Assembly: GCA_012728895.1 (NCBI GenBank) | Contig: JAAYEG010000014.1 | Span: 1-48,472 of the forward strand | Reading direction: 5' to 3' | Length of the DNA: 48,472 nt | Origin: Methanospirillum sp. | GTDB taxonomy: Archaea > Halobacteriota > Methanomicrobia > Methanomicrobiales > Methanospirillaceae | Shown: positions 25,036 to 34,912 of the stretch, one piece after another | Numbering within the stretch: position 1 is the stretch's first letter | Layout: each line of letters opens with the position of its first letter | Program-made: the position numbers and the translations under genes | The notes under the pieces: model-generated | What the model saw: the letters and a program-made list of their open reading frames with translations, nothing else | Told to the model about the DNA's origin: nothing | The model's database searches: none

Positions 25036-26397
25036 ATGTTCATCCAGCAGTTCTTCATTCCCGGGATCGCCCAGAGCTCGTACCTCCTCGGGGGCGAAAA
25101 CACGTGCGCCATCGTCGACCCGTCCCGCGACGTGGAACGGTACCTCGACGCCGCCCGTGAACAGAAATTCAAGATCACCCACGTCTTCGAGACCCACCTC
25201 CACGCCGACTTCGTCTCCGGGCACATGGAGCTCCGCGATCGCGTTGGCGCCGAGATCGTGGCACCGGCGTCGGGAGACTGCACGTTCGAGCACAGGGCCG
25301 TTGGCGACGGGTCTCGTCTCGAGATCGAGGACCTCCGGGTCGAGGTCTTCGATTCTCCGGGTCATACCCCGGACGGCGTTACGTTCGTGGTCACGGACAC
25401 TTCCCGCAGTGACGAGCCGGTCGCTGCCTTCACGGGTGATGCCCTCTTCGTCGGGGACGTCGGGCGCCCCGATCTCTTCCCGGGCCGGGCGAAGGAACTC
25501 GCCGGACACCTCTACGACAGCCTGCACGAGCGGGTGCTCACCCTCCCAGACAGTTGCCTCGTCTTTCCGTCCCACGGCGCCGGCTCGCTCTGCGGACGGG
25601 CCATGGGCGCCATGCGATTCTCGACGATCGGGTACGAGCGCCGGAACAACGGCGCCCTCCAGCACGAGAGCCGGGAGGCGTTCATCAGAGACCTGACCGA
25701 GAATATGCCCCCGGCGCCCGACCACTTCTCCCGGTGCAGCGAGATCAACCGGCGAGGGCCGGCCCTCGTCCGGACCCTGCCCGAGCTCAGGCCGATGGGC
25801 CCTGCCGAGTTCCGCGGGCGGTCATCGGCCCAGGACGCGATCGTGCTATCCATCCGCGACTATGCTGCGTTCGGAGGGGCGCACGTCCCCGGATCCTACC
25901 ACGTCGACATCGCGATGAACTTCTCGACCTACGCCGGCTGGGTGGTTCCCCCTGAGAAGGAGATCCTGCTCGTGGCAGACTCCCCGGCGCAGGCCCACGA
26001 GGCCGTCATGATGCTGCGCCGGGTCGGGCTCGACCGGGTCACCGGGTTCCTGGAAGGGGGGACCCGCGCGTGGTCCGTGGCCGGCTACCCGGTCGATCGC
26101 GTGCCCCAGCTCTCCCCCGCAGAGGTCAACGCGAAGCTCGGGGAGGGGGCACTTCTGGTCGATGTCCGGTTCCCCGACGAGTTCGCCGAGGGACACGCCT
26201 CGGGCGCTGTCAACATCCCTGCCCTCGAGCTCAGAACCCGGCACGGGGAACTCCCCCGCGACCGGCCTCTCGTGGTGATGTGCAGGACCGGGCAGCGATC
26301 GAGCCTCGCCACCAGCATCCTCAAGCGGGCCGGTTTTACCGGCGTGCACAACGCTGCCGGCGGATTCACGGGCTACACGGCTGCCGGGTTCTCCTGA
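25036..26397 (+). CDS. MBL-fold hydrolase with two C-terminal rhodanese domains (persulfide dioxygenase-like)
   Basis: A 453-residue fusion. Residues 1-240 are a glyoxalase II/persulfide dioxygenase-like metallo-beta-lactamase domain with the metal motif ETHLHADFVSGHMEL, the second ligand region DSPGHTPDGV and FTGDALFVGDVGRPDL. Two rhodanese domains follow. The first lacks a catalytic Cys (LLVADSPAQAHEAVMML), while the second has it in MCRTGQRSSLATSIL near residue 415. Related proteins oxidise glutathione or coenzyme-bound persulfides or move sulfane sulfur. A strict anaerobe would not use O2 routinely, so sulfide or persulfide detoxification or sulfur transfer seems likelier; this is inference. 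ATG 25036 follows its own TATA box. Confidence 0.92.
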   Translation: MFIQQFFIPGIAQSSYLLGGENTCAIVDPSRDVERYLDAAREQKFKITHVFETHLHADFVSGHMELRDRVGAEIVAPASGDCTFEHRAVGDGSRLEIEDLRVEVFDSPGHTPDGVTFVVTDTSRSDEPVAAFTGDALFVGDVGRPDLFPGRAKELAGHLYDSLHERVLTLPDSCLVFPSHGAGSLCGRAMGAMRFSTIGYERRNNGALQHESREAFIRDLTENMPPAPDHFSRCSEINRRGPALVRTLPELRPMGPAEFRGRSSAQDAIVLSIRDYAAFGGAHVPGSYHVDIAMNFSTYAGWVVPPEKEILLVADSPAQAHEAVMMLRRVGLDRVTGFLEGGTRAWSVAGYPVDRVPQLSPAEVNAKLGEGALLVDVRFPDEFAEGHASGAVNIPALELRTRHGELPRDRPLVVMCRTGQRSSLATSILKRAGFTGVHNAAGGFTGYTAAGFS

Positions 26398-26474
26398 GGG
26401 GATCCTGCGGGTCCGGGGTTGACCCCCGGGATTCATGTCATAGCACTTATTTCTCAGGACCGCGATCCTCCCGT

Positions 26475-28858
26475 ATGCCCATCCGGTATAAGGTTATCCT
26501 CCTCGTTGCCGTGCTCCTTCTCGCTCCCGCTGGTGGGGCCACTGGCGACACACTCGCGATCTTCCCCCATCCAGCCCTGTTCGGACACAACCTCGGGAAG
26601 GAACCGGCCGACGCGGAGGACTACGCCCGCGCGGAGCAGTTCCTCCCGCAGAGGGTCGTCCCGGAGCTCTTCGGGATGTCAGTCGTCCCCCACTGGCTCG
26701 GGGACGGTCCCACGTTCTGGTACGAGCGCGCGGGACGAAACGGCACCGTCTGGGTCCTGGTGGATCCCGTGAACGGGACACAGGGTTCCGCGTTCGACCA
26801 ACCCCGCCTCGCCGCGGCGCTCTCGGACGCGACCGGAGAGTCCGTCAACGCCTCCTGCCTCCCCGTAACGGGAGTCGAACTCGGGGGTGAATGCGGGACC
26901 GTATCGTTCTTGGCGTTCGACCGGGCCTGGACCCTCGACGGGGATGGGCTCCGGGACCGTTCGCCGGCCGTCCCTCCGGCAGACAGCGACCTCGTCTCTC
27001 CGGACGGCCGTCTCGCCCTCTTCCTCGACGGCGACAACCTCGCACTCCGTGACCTCGGGACGGGTGCGGTGCGGGCCCTGACGCGGGACGGGACGACCGA
27101 CCGCTTCTACGCGAGGATCGCCGACGTCTCGGGCGAGCCCGTGACGCTTGCGCGAAAGAACGGCACGCCGACACCCTACGCGGCCTGGTCTCCCGACTCG
27201 GAGCGTGTTCGCACCTTTCTCGTGGACCAGCGGAACGTGACCCCGCTCTCCCTCCTCCAGAGCTCTCCCGAGAACGGCACCCTCAGGCCGATCGACTATA
27301 CGTACAGGTACTCGATGCCGGGAGAGAACGTGGCCCAGTACGAACCGGTCGTGATCGACGTCACAACAGGGACCGTCGAGCGGATCGAGTGCGCCCCCTG
27401 GCCCCACACCTCGATGATGGACGGGGGTGCGTTCGTGCTCGCCTGGTGGAGCGACGACGGATCGAAGATCCATTCCCTGCACGTCGGGCGGGGCGAACAG
27501 ACCCTCCGCCTCCTCGAGGAAGACCCCGTGTCGGGGACGGTACGCGAGGTGCTCAACGAGACGGGACCGACGTACCTCGAGGCCAACCTGGACTACGGCG
27601 GGCAACCGAACGTCCGGGTGAACGAGACGAGCAGTGAGTTTCTCTGGTTCTCGGAGCGAAGCGGGTGGGCACACCTGTACCGGTACAGCGCGGACGGGAC
27701 GCTGGTGAACGCCGTCACCTCCGGCGACTGGGTCGTGCGTGAGCTCGTCGCCGCAAAGGGGGATTGGGTCTACTTCACGGCAGGCGGACGCGAGCCCGGA
27801 CGCGACCCGTATTACCGCCACCTCTACCGGGTCCACACGGACGGCACGGAACTGGCGCTCCTCACCCCCGAGGACGCCGATCACGAGGTCTCGCTCTCGC
27901 CCGACGGCAGCGCCTTCGTCGACACCTACTCCCGCGTCGATCTCCCGCCGCGGACGGTCGTCCGTCCGCCGAAGGCACGCTCCTTCTCGACCTCGCCGAA
28001 GGCGACATCGAGTACCTGGACGCGCTGGGGTGGAGACCGCCGGAGCGGTTCACGATCAGGGCATCGGACGGGGTGACCGATCTCTTCGGGCTCCTCTTCC
28101 TCCCGTCGGACTTCGACCCGCGGAAGAGGTACCCCGTCGTCGACTCGGTCTACCCCGGACCGCAGTCGATCGTCACGACGAAGGCTTTCCCGGGAGACTA
28201 CGGCTGGAATGCCAAGCTCTTCTGGAAGTGCCAGGCGCTCGCCGAGCTCGGCTTCGCCGTCGTGAACCTCGACGCCCCCGGCACGCCGTACCGCTCGAAG
28301 GCCTTCCACGACGCGGCGTACGGCCACATGGGCGACGCGGGCGGGCTCGCCGACCACGTCGCGGGCATCACCGCGCTCGCGCGGAACCGCACGTACCTGG
28401 ACCTCGAGCGCATCGGGATCTACGGCCACTCCGGCGGCGGATTCATGACGGCGCAGGCCCTGCTCACCTATCCCGGATTCTATTCCGCGGGCGTGGCCTC
28501 CGCGGGGAACCAGGACAACCGCCTGTACGGCTCCTACTGGGGCGAGAAGTACGAGGGGATGCCCGACGGCGACAACTACCTCGAGCAGGTGACGGCGCTG
28601 AAAGCGGCGAACCTCACGGGCCACCTGATGATCGTGACGGGCGACCTCGACGACAACGTGCACCCGTCCATGAGCCTCCAGCTGGCAGACGCCCTGGTGA
28701 AGGCGAACCGGAGCTTCGACATGCTGGTGCTGCCGAACCGGAACCACCACTTCAACTACGACCCCTACTTCATCCGGCGGCAGTTCGACTACTTCGTCCT
28801 CCACCTCCAGGGCGGAGTTCCGCCGGACTACGCCTTCGACGTCCCCTGGATCGCCTGA
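26475..28858 (+). pseudogene. Secreted S9 family peptidase (DPP4-like), disrupted by a frameshift
   Basis: Starts at ATG 26475 with a signal peptide (VILLVAVLLLAPAGGATGD). Residues 30-490 form the beta-propeller of dipeptidyl-peptidase IV-like enzymes. Around 27966-27970 the frame shifts: the first frame reaches RVDLPPRTVVRPP and then meaningless sequence to a stop at 28076, whereas the next frame resumes at EGTLLLDLAEGDIEYLDA (from 27971). One missing base in a CCGCCG stretch explains it. The catalytic domain is complete downstream: Ser in YGHSGGGFMTAQALL, Asp in GDLDDNVHP, His in PNRNHHFNYD. Restored, the protein would be about 794 residues. The shift may be a true mutation, a sequencing error, or less likely a programmed event. 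A TATA-like CACTTATTTC lies about 30 bases upstream. Confidence 0.85.
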
Positions 28859-29410
28859 GCGGGCAGCAGCGCAGCCATTTTTTTCGGAAGAATCCCTGCC
28901 CCGGCATCCTCCCGCCGGACGTCTACGGCGATGGTTAGCATCGTTTCTTGCGCAGGGGGAGCCGCCCGTCGACCGGCAGACAGGGATGCGGACCCTGGTG
29001 CCCGGGTACGTGGTCCACTCCCCCGCTGCTTCGTGTGCCTGGTCCATGATGAGGGGGGTTTCGACGGATCGGGCCCCGCGGTGGTCCCGATCATCGATCC
29101 CGCTCTGGTGGCTGCTGGCGGATGAGGTCCTCGCGTTCCTTCCCCGCCCCCGGATACCGGGACACCCGGGCCACCGGCCCCTCGACCGGCGCATGACCGC
29201 GTTCACTGTTATCCAGGCCCCCGGGGGAGATACCGATCGGCCTCTGCGACATCTTCCGGTGACGCCGGTCCTCATCTTCGAACCCGGGGATGCCGCAGAA
29301 GGGGGCGAGTACCCCCCGCACGGGTTTCGGTGAGGATGCTGCAGCGTTGGATTCTCGCGACACGAGTTCCACCACCCCGACAGGTACCCCGGGCGAGGGG
29401 TCCCCTATCG
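28859..29410. other. Spacer; T7 run then nothing named
   Basis: Seven T at 28878-28884 close to the peptidase stop form a probable transcript end. The remaining bases up to the MarR promoter show no gene; the frames are rich in Arg, Pro and Ser. Confidence 0.45.
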
Positions 29411-29413
29411 TCG

Positions 29414-29439
29414 CCCTTATAGTTAGGCATGACCTAACT
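29414..29439 (+). promoter_or_regulatory. TATA box with overlapping palindromic operator upstream of marR-lon
   Basis: CCCTTATAG (TATA-like, 29414-29422) runs into a perfect palindrome AGTTAGG (29421-29427) and CCTAACT (29433-29439) with 5-base spacer CATGA. The 19-base site lies between TATA box and start codon, about 16 bases before ATG 29455. A MarR dimer bound there would block polymerase, so this is very probably the autorepression operator. Confidence 0.7.
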
Positions 29440-29454
29440 AAATCGGATCGACAC

Positions 29455-29874
29455 ATGAAGGAGAGGGAGAGACACCTGCTCGAGGCGGTGGAGAACCTGC
29501 TCAGGATCAGGCACGAGTGCTCCTGCTCCATCATCTCCGAATGCGGGCTCCCGGACATGACAACAAGGCAGGTCTCGTACCTGAGACTGATCGACGAACA
29601 GGGCGAGATCTCCTTCAGCAGGCTTGCAGAGGTCACGGGCACCTCGAAGCCCACGGTCACCGAGATGATCAACCGGTGCGCCAGAATGGCGTGCGTCCGC
29701 AGGGAGCGCTCGCCCGACGACCGGAGGATCCGGTATATCCGCCTCACGGAGAAAGGCCGGACGATCGCACGGGCCGATCACGACGCCCTCCGAAGGACAA
29801 TAGAACGAATGATGACCTCGCTCGACGACCAGGAGATGGACCACCTCATCGAACTCCTCGGGAAGGTCAGGTGA
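29455..29874 (+). CDS. MarR-family transcriptional regulator
   Basis: A 139-residue winged-helix regulator. An N-terminal dimer helix holds three Cys (RIRHECSCSIISECGLP). Then come the DNA-binding part ISFSRLAEVTGTSKPTVTEMINRCARM, the wing RRERSPDDRRIRYIRLTEKG with the conserved Asp-Arg pair, and a C-terminal dimer helix. The Cys cluster could sense redox or metal, which is inference. ATG 29455 is preferred over an upstream extension, because the promoter and operator lie directly before it. The downstream lon gene starts 44 bases after the stop, so both are likely one transcription unit under the same operator. Confidence 0.9.
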   Translation: MKERERHLLEAVENLLRIRHECSCSIISECGLPDMTTRQVSYLRLIDEQGEISFSRLAEVTGTSKPTVTEMINRCARMACVRRERSPDDRRIRYIRLTEKGRTIARADHDALRRTIERMMTSLDDQEMDHLIELLGKVR

Positions 29875-29918
29875 GTGTATCTCCCCGCCTTTCGCCAAAA
29901 AAAAGTACCGAGACAACC

Positions 29919-32327
29919 ATGCAAGCTCAAACACCGGATAATCCGCAGATAACAATCGTCATACCGCTCTTTGACCTCGTCGTCTACCCCGGGAGCCGCG
30001 CTAAATTCCAGGTCGACCGGGTCACGGGCGAGGGCCTGGTCACGGCGATGCAGGACGGAGGAGCACTCCAGGCCGTCGGCCTTGCCGTGAGGAACGGCAA
30101 AACACCTGAAGACCTCGATGCCGGCGCGTTGTATTCAACTGGCGTGCTGCTTCGTGTCATCCAGATCCAGCCGTCCGAGGACGGGTACGTGGTTGCGGCG
30201 GAGGCCGGACCACGCATGCTCGCCGTCTCTGTCGACGGCGAGGACGGGCGGTTCTCCGCTGCCTGCGTGCCCGTGCCGGACGTCGACGACCTTCCCGCCG
30301 ACGAGAGGGGCCGGGCCCTCGAGGAGGTCCGGAGCGCTGTCCACCGGGTCAGCGCCCGTTTCAGCGGTGCCGAACAGTTCACCAGGCCGATCGACTCGAT
30401 GGAGTCGGTCGACCAGATCATGGGTTTCGTGATGCCGTTCATGCCCGTCGAGATCGAGGCGAAGCAGGCGTTCCTGGAGTATACGTCCGTCCGCGAGAGG
30501 TACGGGGCCTTCCTCGAGCTGATCGTGAAGATGAACGAGCAGATCGCCCTCCGCATCGAAATGGCTCAGAAGGTCTCGGAGCGCATGGGCAGGATGAACC
30601 GCGAAGCCATGCTCCGCGAGCAGCTCAGGGTCATCCTGGAGGAGCTCGGCGAGGGGAGCGGCGACGAGAACGACGACGGCGATTACCGCCAGCGGATCGA
30701 GGAGTCGAAGATGCCCGACGAGGTTCGACGGAAGGCGCTGGCCGACCTCAGGAAACTCGAGACGGGCGGCGGCCAGAACCACGAAGCCGGCATACTGCGG
30801 AGCTATCTCGATCTCCTGCTGGATCTCCCCTGGGTAACCGAGGAGAGGAAGGAGATCGACATCGCCGGGGCCCGGCGCGTCCTCGAAAGCCACCACAACG
30901 GATTGGAGAAGGTCAAGGAGCGGATCGTCCAGCACCTGGCGGTCATGAAGCTGAAGGGCGAGAAGCAGGGCTCCATCCTCCTTTTCTCGGGCCCTCCCGG
31001 AACAGGAAAGACGAGCCTCGGAAAGTCCGTCGCCGAGGCCCTCGGTCGCAAGTACGTCCGGATCAGCCTCGGCGGCATCCGCGACGAGGCCGAGATACGC
31101 GGGCACCGGCGGACCTACGTCGGGGCGCTTCCCGGCCGGATCGTCCAGGGGATCCGGCGCGCGGGCACCCGGAACCCGGTCTTCGTTCTCGACGAGATCG
31201 ACAAGCTTGCAGTCGGGTACCAGGGAGACCCGGCGAGCGCGCTCCTCGAGGTCCTCGACCCCGAGCAGAACGCAGCGTTCTCCGACCACTACCTCGAGGT
31301 CCCGTTCGACCTCTCGGACGTGCTCTTCATCGCGACGGCCAACTCGCTGCAGTCGATCCCGGCACCGCTCCTGGACCGGATGGAGCTGATCGAGATCTCT
31401 GGCTACACCGGGAAAGAAAAGTTCGCGATAGCCCGGGACCACCTCGTGCCCGAGGTGCTGCGGGAGCACGGGCTGGACGCGGAGCGGCTCCGGTTCGACG
31501 ACGATGCGCTCCGGGCGATCGTCGACCGGTACACCCGCGAGGCGGGGGTCCGGCAGCTCAAGCAGCAGCTCGCGAAGGCAGCGCGCCACGTCTCGGAGAG
31601 GGTGGTCTCCGGCGCGGTCGAGCTGCCGTTCGTGGTCACGGTCGGGAAGCTCCCCGAGGTCCTGGGAAAGGAGCCGGTGCGGGTCGAGGTCGCGAGGAAG
31701 GATCCGGTGCCCGGGGTCGCGACGGGCCTGGCCTGGACCCCGGTCGGCGGGGAGATACTCTTCATCGAGGTCTCGATCATGCCCGGGACAGGCAAGCTGA
31801 CGCTCACGGGACAGCTCGGCGACGTCATGAAGGAGTCGGCGACGATCTCGCTCTCATTGATCCGCTCACGGCTCGCGGACCCCCGGAGCGGGTTCGACTT
31901 CACGAAGTGCGACACGCACATCCACGTCCCCTCGGGCGCGACGCCCAAGGACGGGCCCTCGGCGGGCGTGACCCTGTTCACGGCCCTCGCGTCCCTCGTC
32001 ACGGGGCGGACCGTCGACTCCGGGCTCGCGATGACCGGCGAGGTCACGCTCTCGGGAGCGGTCATGCCCGTGGGCGGGATCAGGGAGAAGGTTCTCGCGG
32101 CCCACCGTGCCGGATGCACGCGCGTGATCCTTCCGAAGGAGAACGAGCGGGACCTGCTGGACGTCCCCGAGGAAGTCCGGGCAGAACTCCGGTTCGTCAC
32201 GGTCGAGACCGTCGAGGAGGTCCTCCGCGAGGCGCTGGGGATCGACCTGCCCCGGTCGGTCGTTCTCCACGCGGGCGGGGCGGTTCATCTCCTCCCGGCA
32301 CCCCCGGGGATCCCCCAGCAGGCGTGA
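29919..32327 (+). CDS. lon: ATP-dependent protease LonA (bacterial type, soluble)
   Basis: An 802-residue protease degrading misfolded and regulatory proteins. Residues 10-205 are the LON substrate-binding domain (ITIVIPLFDLVVYPGSRAKF), followed by a helical linker. The AAA+ domain has Walker A GPPGTGKTS near 356-364, LGGIRDEAEIRGHRRTY, Walker B VFVLDEIDKL near 422, and a sensor region. The C-terminal protease domain has the catalytic Ser in PKDGPSAGVT near 680 and Lys in GGIREKVLAAHRAG near 722. Most Euryarchaeota carry membrane-anchored LonB; this one has no membrane insert and looks like bacterial LonA, so ancient transfer is likely. The C terminus has a short extra tail (HAGGAVHLLPAPPGIPQQA). 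Upstream longer frames belong to the marR region and are not part of the protein. Confidence 0.95.
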   Translation: MQAQTPDNPQITIVIPLFDLVVYPGSRAKFQVDRVTGEGLVTAMQDGGALQAVGLAVRNGKTPEDLDAGALYSTGVLLRVIQIQPSEDGYVVAAEAGPRMLAVSVDGEDGRFSAACVPVPDVDDLPADERGRALEEVRSAVHRVSARFSGAEQFTRPIDSMESVDQIMGFVMPFMPVEIEAKQAFLEYTSVRERYGAFLELIVKMNEQIALRIEMAQKVSERMGRMNREAMLREQLRVILEELGEGSGDENDDGDYRQRIEESKMPDEVRRKALADLRKLETGGGQNHEAGILRSYLDLLLDLPWVTEERKEIDIAGARRVLESHHNGLEKVKERIVQHLAVMKLKGEKQGSILLFSGPPGTGKTSLGKSVAEALGRKYVRISLGGIRDEAEIRGHRRTYVGALPGRIVQGIRRAGTRNPVFVLDEIDKLAVGYQGDPASALLEVLDPEQNAAFSDHYLEVPFDLSDVLFIATANSLQSIPAPLLDRMELIEISGYTGKEKFAIARDHLVPEVLREHGLDAERLRFDDDALRAIVDRYTREAGVRQLKQQLAKAARHVSERVVSGAVELPFVVTVGKLPEVLGKEPVRVEVARKDPVPGVATGLAWTPVGGEILFIEVSIMPGTGKLTLTGQLGDVMKESATISLSLIRSRLADPRSGFDFTKCDTHIHVPSGATPKDGPSAGVTLFTALASLVTGRTVDSGLAMTGEVTLSGAVMPVGGIREKVLAAHRAGCTRVILPKENERDLLDVPEEVRAELRFVTVETVEEVLREALGIDLPRSVVLHAGGAVHLLPAPPGIPQQA

Positions 32328-32841
32328 CGCCGGAGCGCTGCGTTTGGACCGACGGAGACACCTCCATCCCGTCGTGGGCGGCGACGGATTCCGAGACGCT
32401 CCGCGCCGGTCCTGATGCCGAACCGAACCAACCCCTGCTGCCGGTCTGATTCTGAAGCACACTGGACCGCTCGAGCCGTCCGGGGCGAGGGAGAGCCCCG
32501 AGTTTCTCCCCGCCCGGAGGACGTGGATCTCGGTCAACCGGCCGTTTGAGTCGTTCAGTTGCTACGGGAACGCGGATCTGCTTCGATGACCTCCCCCGAC
32601 CCTGCAACCATCTCCGATCGGCAGGGTTCCCATTTTTTTCGTCGGGCCGGGAAGCCCTGTAGCCTCCCGAGCAAGAAGCGATGCACGGGACGCTTTACCG
32701 GTTCCGGCAGGACGAAGAAACCGATGGTGCCGGAGCATGTGCATCACCGGAAGCGCGGCAGAGTGTCATGCGCATGCCCGCAGACTCGGGCGACATGCGG
32801 GCCCATCGGCGTGCAGGTTCCGGGCACCCGAAAATTCGGCG
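32328..32841. other. Spacer without a recognisable gene
   Basis: Five hundred bases after lon. A TTTTTT run at 32634-32639 could end the lon mRNA. No coding frame is convincing on either strand. Confidence 0.4.
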
Positions 32842-33240
32842 TCATCCGCCGGTGCCCGACGGTATCGTCAGGGTGGCGAGGATCTCCGCGAGACGGTCGA
32901 TCTGTCCGTGGTAGAGAGGGGCCCCGATGACCGAGACCTCCTTCTCCCTGCCCGGGGTCCGGTACCGCACCAGGACGGCCCTGTTGGCGAGGAAATCCAC
33001 CGGTTCGACCGAGACGATCTCGCTGACGGGGATATCGAAGGCGATCTTCTCACCCCTTCCGAAGAGGCTCGTGAACGAGGGGAGACGTCTTTGCCCGTGC
33101 AGGCGCCGGTTCGTCAGGATGACCTCCGTGTTGTTCTGCTGCGTCACGACAAAGAGGCCGGGCCGGGCATTCGCTATCGAGATCCCCATCGGGCCGAACC
33201 GGTACAGCTCCTCCTCCCCACCCGAGTTCATCGCTGTCAC
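32842..33240 (-). CDS. Small PH-like/beta-rich protein of unknown function
   Basis: Codes for 132 residues from GTG 33240, which has GGAG five bases upstream; ATG 33231 is an alternative. The sequence is mostly beta strands with one C-terminal helix (PGLFVVTQQNNTEVILTNRR, IAFDIPVSEIVSVEPVDFLA, NRAVLVRYRT, HGQIDRLAEILATL). That pattern is typical of bacterial PH-like or GRAM-like domains, in which TNRR and a later final helix are common. It may bind a membrane lipid or protein, but the function is unknown. A TATA-like CGTTTAAGTAACG lies about 25-30 bases upstream. It is divergent from the DUF389 gene, with about 130 bases between them. Confidence 0.72.
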   Translation of the reverse strand: MTAMNSGGEEELYRFGPMGISIANARPGLFVVTQQNNTEVILTNRRLHGQRRLPSFTSLFGRGEKIAFDIPVSEIVSVEPVDFLANRAVLVRYRTPGREKEVSVIGAPLYHGQIDRLAEILATLTIPSGTGG

Positions 33241-33330
33241 CCTAACTCCACCCGTTACTTAAACGTTCTCATGGCACCCGGTATCGCGACACGCCGACCG
33301 GTCCACGGGGTTCTTCGGCCGAAACAATAC

Positions 33331-33340
33331 GAGTATATAC
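33331..33340 (+). promoter_or_regulatory. TATA box of the DUF389 gene
   Basis: GAGTATATAC lies about 35 bases before GTG 33372, suiting a leader of roughly ten bases. Confidence 0.55.
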
Positions 33341-33371
33341 CCGACCGACAAGAGGATGATCTGCTGAGGGG

Positions 33372-34559
33372 GTGCGGGATATCGTAAAAGAACCTTCCGA
33401 GTGGGTCACGAAGAACCGGTTCGATCCGATGTACCTCTCCGTCATGGTGGAGAAGCTCTTCTTCGAGGGAGAGAACCGCATCCGTGAGATCACGAACTAC
33501 GTTGCTCTCCTCACGCTCGCGACCATCATCGCCACCTACGGGGTGATCTCCGGCTCTGCGGCGACCGTGATCGGGGCCATGATCGTCGCCCCACTGATGA
33601 CCCCGATCATGGCCACGACCCTCGCCATCGTCCTCGGGAACGGACGCCGCATGGTCCGCTCGATCCTTATTGTCGTCCTGAGCGTCGCGTACGTTATCGG
33701 GCTCTCGGCCCTGTTGTCGTTATTCATCTCCGAACTCGTCATCGACTTCGGCTCGAACACGGAGATCCTTGGCAGGGTCTCGCCGAATATCATCGCACTC
33801 TATGCCGCGCTGGCTTCCGGTGCCGCTGGGGCCTTCGCAGTCAGCCGGGAGGAGATCGCCGAAGCACTTCCCGGAGTGGCCATCGCCGTCTCGCTCGCCC
33901 CTCCGCTCTGCGTGGTCGGGATCTGCCTGGCGCACTCCCGGTGGCTCGACGGGTTCGGAGCCCTGATCCTCTTCCTGACAAATTTTTTCGCCATCGTGCT
34001 CGCAGGTGGCGGCGTCTTCTTGCTCTCCGGCATCCACAGCCGGCTCAAGGGCTCGGAGGAGGTCCATCTCCGCCGCCAGGCCATCGCAATCACCGTTGTC
34101 GGGACGCTCGTCGTCACCGCGATTCTCGGGGTCAACGGTTACCGCACGCTCGAGATCGACCGCGGTTCCACCACCGCACTGGAGACTGCGGCAGACTGGC
34201 TATCGGAGACGGAGTACACGGTGGAAGGGGTCGTGCTGACCTACAGTCCCGGCGACCTGCTCGTGAGGGGGCCGGTTCGCGTCAGGCTTCGGATCTCGGG
34301 GAAAGGGACCATCCCGCCACTCGAGGAACTTGTCGAAGACCTCGAGGCACGCCTGGGGTACCGCGTCCTCCTCGAGGTGCGAGCGATACCCGAGGAGATA
34401 CAGTATTACCCGGCGTCCATCGTGCGTCCGCTCCTGGGAAACGAGACGGACCCGTTTGACAACATATTGGGCGGATTTCTCAACGTACCGGGAGATTTCT
34501 CGCAGGGTGTGAAAAGCGAAGCCACGAGTGTGGCGTACAGGAGGGTGGCGATCCACTAG
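33372..34559 (+). CDS. DUF389 / TIGR00341-type membrane protein
   Basis: A 395-residue protein with six to seven hydrophobic segments between residues 40 and 265. The family core is visible: VISGSAATVIGAMIVAPLMT, PIMATTLAIVLGNGRRMVRS, PNIIALYAALASGAAGAFAV and LPGVAIAVSLAPPLCVVGI. The C-terminal 120 residues are soluble with alternating strands and helices (VRVRLRISGKGTIPPLEELV). The function of DUF389 proteins is not established; transport is often proposed. The start GTG 33372 fits a TATA box at 33331-33340. An N-terminal soluble domain found in some relatives is missing, so this is the shorter form. Confidence 0.9.
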   Translation: MRDIVKEPSEWVTKNRFDPMYLSVMVEKLFFEGENRIREITNYVALLTLATIIATYGVISGSAATVIGAMIVAPLMTPIMATTLAIVLGNGRRMVRSILIVVLSVAYVIGLSALLSLFISELVIDFGSNTEILGRVSPNIIALYAALASGAAGAFAVSREEIAEALPGVAIAVSLAPPLCVVGICLAHSRWLDGFGALILFLTNFFAIVLAGGGVFLLSGIHSRLKGSEEVHLRRQAIAITVVGTLVVTAILGVNGYRTLEIDRGSTTALETAADWLSETEYTVEGVVLTYSPGDLLVRGPVRVRLRISGKGTIPPLEELVEDLEARLGYRVLLEVRAIPEEIQYYPASIVRPLLGNETDPFDNILGGFLNVPGDFSQGVKSEATSVAYRRVAIH

Positions 34560-34912
34560 AGCATCGAGTCCCGAATCATTGCGAACCGGCAGCTCGGGCT
34601 CCCCGCCGTCCCCTCTATCAGCCCCGGTTGACCCCCTACAGATCGGGGTCGGACGGGACCGGAGGCAGCCTGATACGACGGTCGTCCAGGTGTCGGGGGA
34701 GATCGACCGGTCGATCCTGAACGGCCTGACAGAGGACTCTGTCGCAAACGTGAAGAACGGGACGGCACCCCGCGCCGTTCCAGACGATACACAGGCCGTA
34801 ACTGCCCTGATCGAACGATGACCCGGAGCCCGGATCAGGAGGGGAGCGGGGAGGTGATCGTTTCGTCGAAACGGATCGAATAGCGATCCCAGGGGATTGG
34901 GGTACTGAAAGG
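34560..34912. other. Spacer with a possible gene remnant
   Basis: No intact gene. A plus-strand stretch ending at 34821 reads like the end of a protein (VVQVSGEIDRSILNGLTEDS, then a stop) but has no proper start, and could be a remnant. CGTTTCGTCGAAACG (around 34858-34872) is a perfect short inverted repeat. Confidence 0.35.

Noticed and set aside
29517-29918. N-terminal extension of Lon through marR
   Set aside because: It is a different frame of marR; the LON domain begins right after ATG 29919.
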